64,000 bases of DNA. Source: Deinococcus yavapaiensis KR-236 (GTDB taxonomy: Bacteria; Deinococcota; Deinococci; Deinococcales; Deinococcaceae). This document shows positions 62,288-64,000 of this stretch, in pieces; positions within the stretch are counted from its first letter, which is position 1; each line of letters opens with the position of its first letter. The notes beneath the pieces are model-generated. The model was not told the DNA's origin and did no database searches. It saw nothing but the letters and a program-made list of their open reading frames with translations. The stretch is from positions 269,242-333,241 of the forward strand of contig NZ_QJSX01000002.1 in NCBI RefSeq assembly GCF_003217515.1. The letters run 5' to 3'. A program made the translations under genes and the position numbers.

Positions 62288-63199
62288 ATGGACTTCTTCC
62301 TGAGCTTGCTGTCGCTGTCCTTCCTCGCGACCTTCGTCCGCTCGGTGGTGCCCTTGTTGCTCGCCGGGCTCGGCGGTTTGTACTCCGAGCGCAGCGGCAT
62401 CGTGAACATCGCCCTCGAAGGCATCATCATCTTCGGCGCGCTCGGCGGAGCGGTCGTGACGCAGCAAATCGAGGGTTCCGTCGGTGGGGTCGCGCCGTGG
62501 ATCGGCTGGGTAGCGGGAGCCCTCGCCGGCGGCTTCATGGCGTGGATTCACGCCGTCATCTCCATCAAGTACCGCGCCGACCAGATCATCAGTGGTACCG
62601 CCATCAACCTGCTCGCGCTGGGCTTTCCGCCCGTGTTGCTCGAAGCTTTGTACGGAAGCGCGACCGAGTCGGAACCCGTGCAGAACGCTTTGCCCTTATG
62701 GGGCATCGGGGACTTCCGCTTCAGCCCGCCCGTCTACTTCGCGTTTCTCGCGGTGATCGCGTCTTGGTACGTCTTGTACCGCACGCCGTACGGCCTGCGG
62801 TTGCGCGCGACGGGTGAAAAGCCCGAGGCAAGTGCCTCCATGGGCATCAACGTGCGCCGCATGCGGTACAGCGCCGTGATCATCTCGGGCCTCCTGGCGG
62901 GTACGGCGGGCGTGTTCCTTTCGATCGGGAACTTGTCGTCGTTCACGCAGAACCTCGCCGCCGGTCAAGGCTTCATTGCGCTCGCCGCGCTGATCTTCGG
63001 CAAGTGGCGTCCGTTCGGCGTGCTCGGCGCGACGTTGCTTTTCGGTTTCCTGCAAGCCCTGGCGATTCGCCTCGGCGGCGAGCAGTACTTGCCGTCGGGC
63101 CTCGTGCAGGCACTTCCTTACCTCATCACGATCCTCGCGCTCGTCTTCACCGGCCGCTCCAGCGCTCCTCGCGCTGTCGGCAAGCCGTACGACGCCTGA
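62288..63199 (+). CDS. BPD_transp_2-type ABC permease, nucleoside/sugar class
   Basis: A 303-residue partner permease (YufQ type) with about eight to nine helices. LLLAGLGGLYSERSGIVNIALEGIIIFGALGGAV and QIISGTAINLLALG are family blocks, and GEKPEASASMGINVRRMRYSAVIISGLLAGTAG is the coupling region. It starts at the base after the stop of the larger permease. Together they form the transmembrane part of a purine-nucleoside or sugar importer. Confidence 0.9.
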   Translation: MDFFLSLLSLSFLATFVRSVVPLLLAGLGGLYSERSGIVNIALEGIIIFGALGGAVVTQQIEGSVGGVAPWIGWVAGALAGGFMAWIHAVISIKYRADQIISGTAINLLALGFPPVLLEALYGSATESEPVQNALPLWGIGDFRFSPPVYFAFLAVIASWYVLYRTPYGLRLRATGEKPEASASMGINVRRMRYSAVIISGLLAGTAGVFLSIGNLSSFTQNLAAGQGFIALAALIFGKWRPFGVLGATLLFGFLQALAIRLGGEQYLPSGLVQALPYLITILALVFTGRSSAPRAVGKPYDA

Positions 63200-63228
63200 G
63201 AGAGCTTGAAGTCGTCTTCACGCGTCTG

Positions 63229-63260
63229 AAGGGCCACCGTCGAACACGGTGGCCCTTTCT
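63229..63260 (+). terminator. intrinsic terminator after the permease operon
   Basis: 12-bp stem AAGGGCCACCGT/ACGGTGGCCCTT around CGAAC, followed by TCT. It is 30 nt beyond the second permease. Confidence 0.85.
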
Positions 63261-63304
63261 CATGTATGGCGGCTTTCTCTCAGAGCCGGAAAGAATGCGC
63301 GTGC

Positions 63305-63310
63305 TAGCGT
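63305..63310 (+). promoter_or_regulatory. leaderless-type -10 box for the RodZ-like gene
   Basis: TAGCGT, 7 nt before ATG 63318. Confidence 0.5.
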
Positions 63311-63317
63311 TTGGGCG

Positions 63318-64000
63318 ATGCGGGACGCCACGCCGAGAAACGAATTGAAAGCCGCTCGGGAAGCGCGCGGATGGACCCTCGCGGACGTGTCCAAACGCAC
63401 GAGCATTCGCGCGGAATTCCTGCGCGCCCTCGAAGAAGGCGACTTCTCGTCCCTTCCCGAACGTCCGTACGCTCGCAGCTATTTGCTGCGCTACGCGGCC
63501 GAACTCGGCGTGGAGGCCACCTCGCTTCTCGCGAACTTCGATCGCGCCGTGCCCGCCGCCTCGACCGTCACCCCTCGCCGCCGAGGCGTCGTCGTTCCCG
63601 TCGGCTTGGTCGCCGCGAGCGTCAGTGTGGTCGTCGTCCTCGCCACCCTCGGTTGGTGGGCGTACGCGGCGTGGCGATCGCACGAAGTGACAGGATCGAA
63701 GACCGTCACCTCACCGCAAGTCACGCAGGCGGCGAGAGGGGACGTGCGGGTCACGATCGACAGCGATCCGAGCGGTGCCCGCGTGTATCTCGACAACCGT
63801 TTCCTCGGAACGACGCCCGTGCGCAGCTTTCCGCTGCAAGCGCGCGCCTCGGGTGAACTGCGCGTCGAGCGTGACGCGTACAAGCCGGTCGTGCGACCCG
63901 TGACCCTCCAAAGCGGCCGCTGGTGGCGCGTCACCCTCAAGCCGACGGCGAGTCCCGACGCGTCCACCATCGTGGACATGCACCTTCGCAGCAAGCTCGC
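63318..64000 (+). CDS. RodZ-like HTH-TM protein with PEGA domain (3' end outside window)
   Basis: 227 codons are visible with no stop before the edge. The N-terminus (about 8-75) is an Xre/RodZ-type HTH: ELKAAREARGWTLADVSKRTSIRAEFLRALEEGDFSSLPERPYARSYLLRYA. A basic linker with RRR is followed by one TM helix (about 91-115) and a PEGA-type periplasmic domain (about 143-210, VTIDSDPSGARVYLDNRFLGTTPV). RodZ links the cytoskeleton to wall synthesis; PEGA is found in surface-associated proteins. The combination suggests a cytoplasm-to-envelope connector. Confidence 0.78.
   Translation, partial: MRDATPRNELKAAREARGWTLADVSKRTSIRAEFLRALEEGDFSSLPERPYARSYLLRYAAELGVEATSLLANFDRAVPAASTVTPRRRGVVVPVGLVAASVSVVVVLATLGWWAYAAWRSHEVTGSKTVTSPQVTQAARGDVRVTIDSDPSGARVYLDNRFLGTTPVRSFPLQARASGELRVERDAYKPVVRPVTLQSGRWWRVTLKPTASPDASTIVDMHLRSKL

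Overview
The window looks like chromosomal DNA of a Deinococcus-type bacterium. The assignment rests on high GC outside one island, a Taq-like DNA polymerase I that lacks proofreading residues, futalosine-route menaquinone synthesis, the PurS/PurQ/small-PurL form of FGAM synthase, and above all many operon-leading genes whose ATG or GTG lies only 5-8 nt after a TANNNT -10 box. That last trait is the leaderless-mRNA architecture known to be frequent in Deinococcus deserti. The genus is an inference; no rRNA lies in the window. I see no CRISPR array, phage, transposase or integrase.

Layout. 1-2.5 kb: a truncated RmlA-like gene, a nitroreductase divergent from pyrE, and a futalosine hydrolase. 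2.7-18.5 kb: a surface-polysaccharide cluster. It has an initiating sugar-phosphate transferase, a CDP-3,6-dideoxyhexose set (rfbF, rfbG, rfbH, an RfbC-like epimerase, a short-chain reductase), a flippase, four glycosyltransferases, a complete dTDP-L-rhamnose set (rfbB, rfbA, rfbC, rfbD) and a convergent O-antigen ligase/polymerase-type membrane protein. Genes there are coupled by 4-nt ATGA/GTGA overlaps. The middle (about 8-14 kb) is markedly AT-rich, which suggests acquisition from elsewhere. A tRNA-Glu follows.

18.7-31 kb: lpd, sucB and sucA (2-oxoglutarate dehydrogenase), glgC, a small TPR-like protein, pnp, a small barrel-like exported protein with an RBS-sequestering hairpin, and a cupin. 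29.7-35.5 kb: the purC-purS-purQ-dinB-purL-purF operon with an unexpected DinB-fold gene inside it. 35.9-38.3 kb: an LptC-like gene and two OstA/LptA-like genes. 38.3-46.2 kb: DUF2231 and DinB-like proteins, polA, then a hydroxyacyl-CoA dehydrogenase, thiolase and phenylacetate-CoA ligase set.

46.2-54.9 kb is regulatory and accessory. It holds a histidine kinase, a DUF4097-like lipoprotein candidate and a NarL-type regulator in one coupled operon. After that come a MerR/TipA-type regulator with a 19-bp-spacer promoter, a DUF2268 putative metalloprotease, an ABC exporter preceded by an attenuator-like hairpin, a hotdog thioesterase, a 2H phosphoesterase-like protein and a Nudix protein with a degenerate box. 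54.9-64 kb: an FMN-dependent hydroxyacid oxidase, ldh, an AIM24 protein, an aminotransferase, ndk, two nucleoside/sugar-type ABC permeases, and a RodZ-like HTH-TM-PEGA gene that runs off the right edge.

Most content is core metabolism. The most interesting unexplained items are the kinase-lipoprotein-regulator operon, the DinB gene wired into purine synthesis, the dideoxyhexose branch on a foreign-looking island, and several inverted repeats placed exactly over leaderless promoters or start codons.
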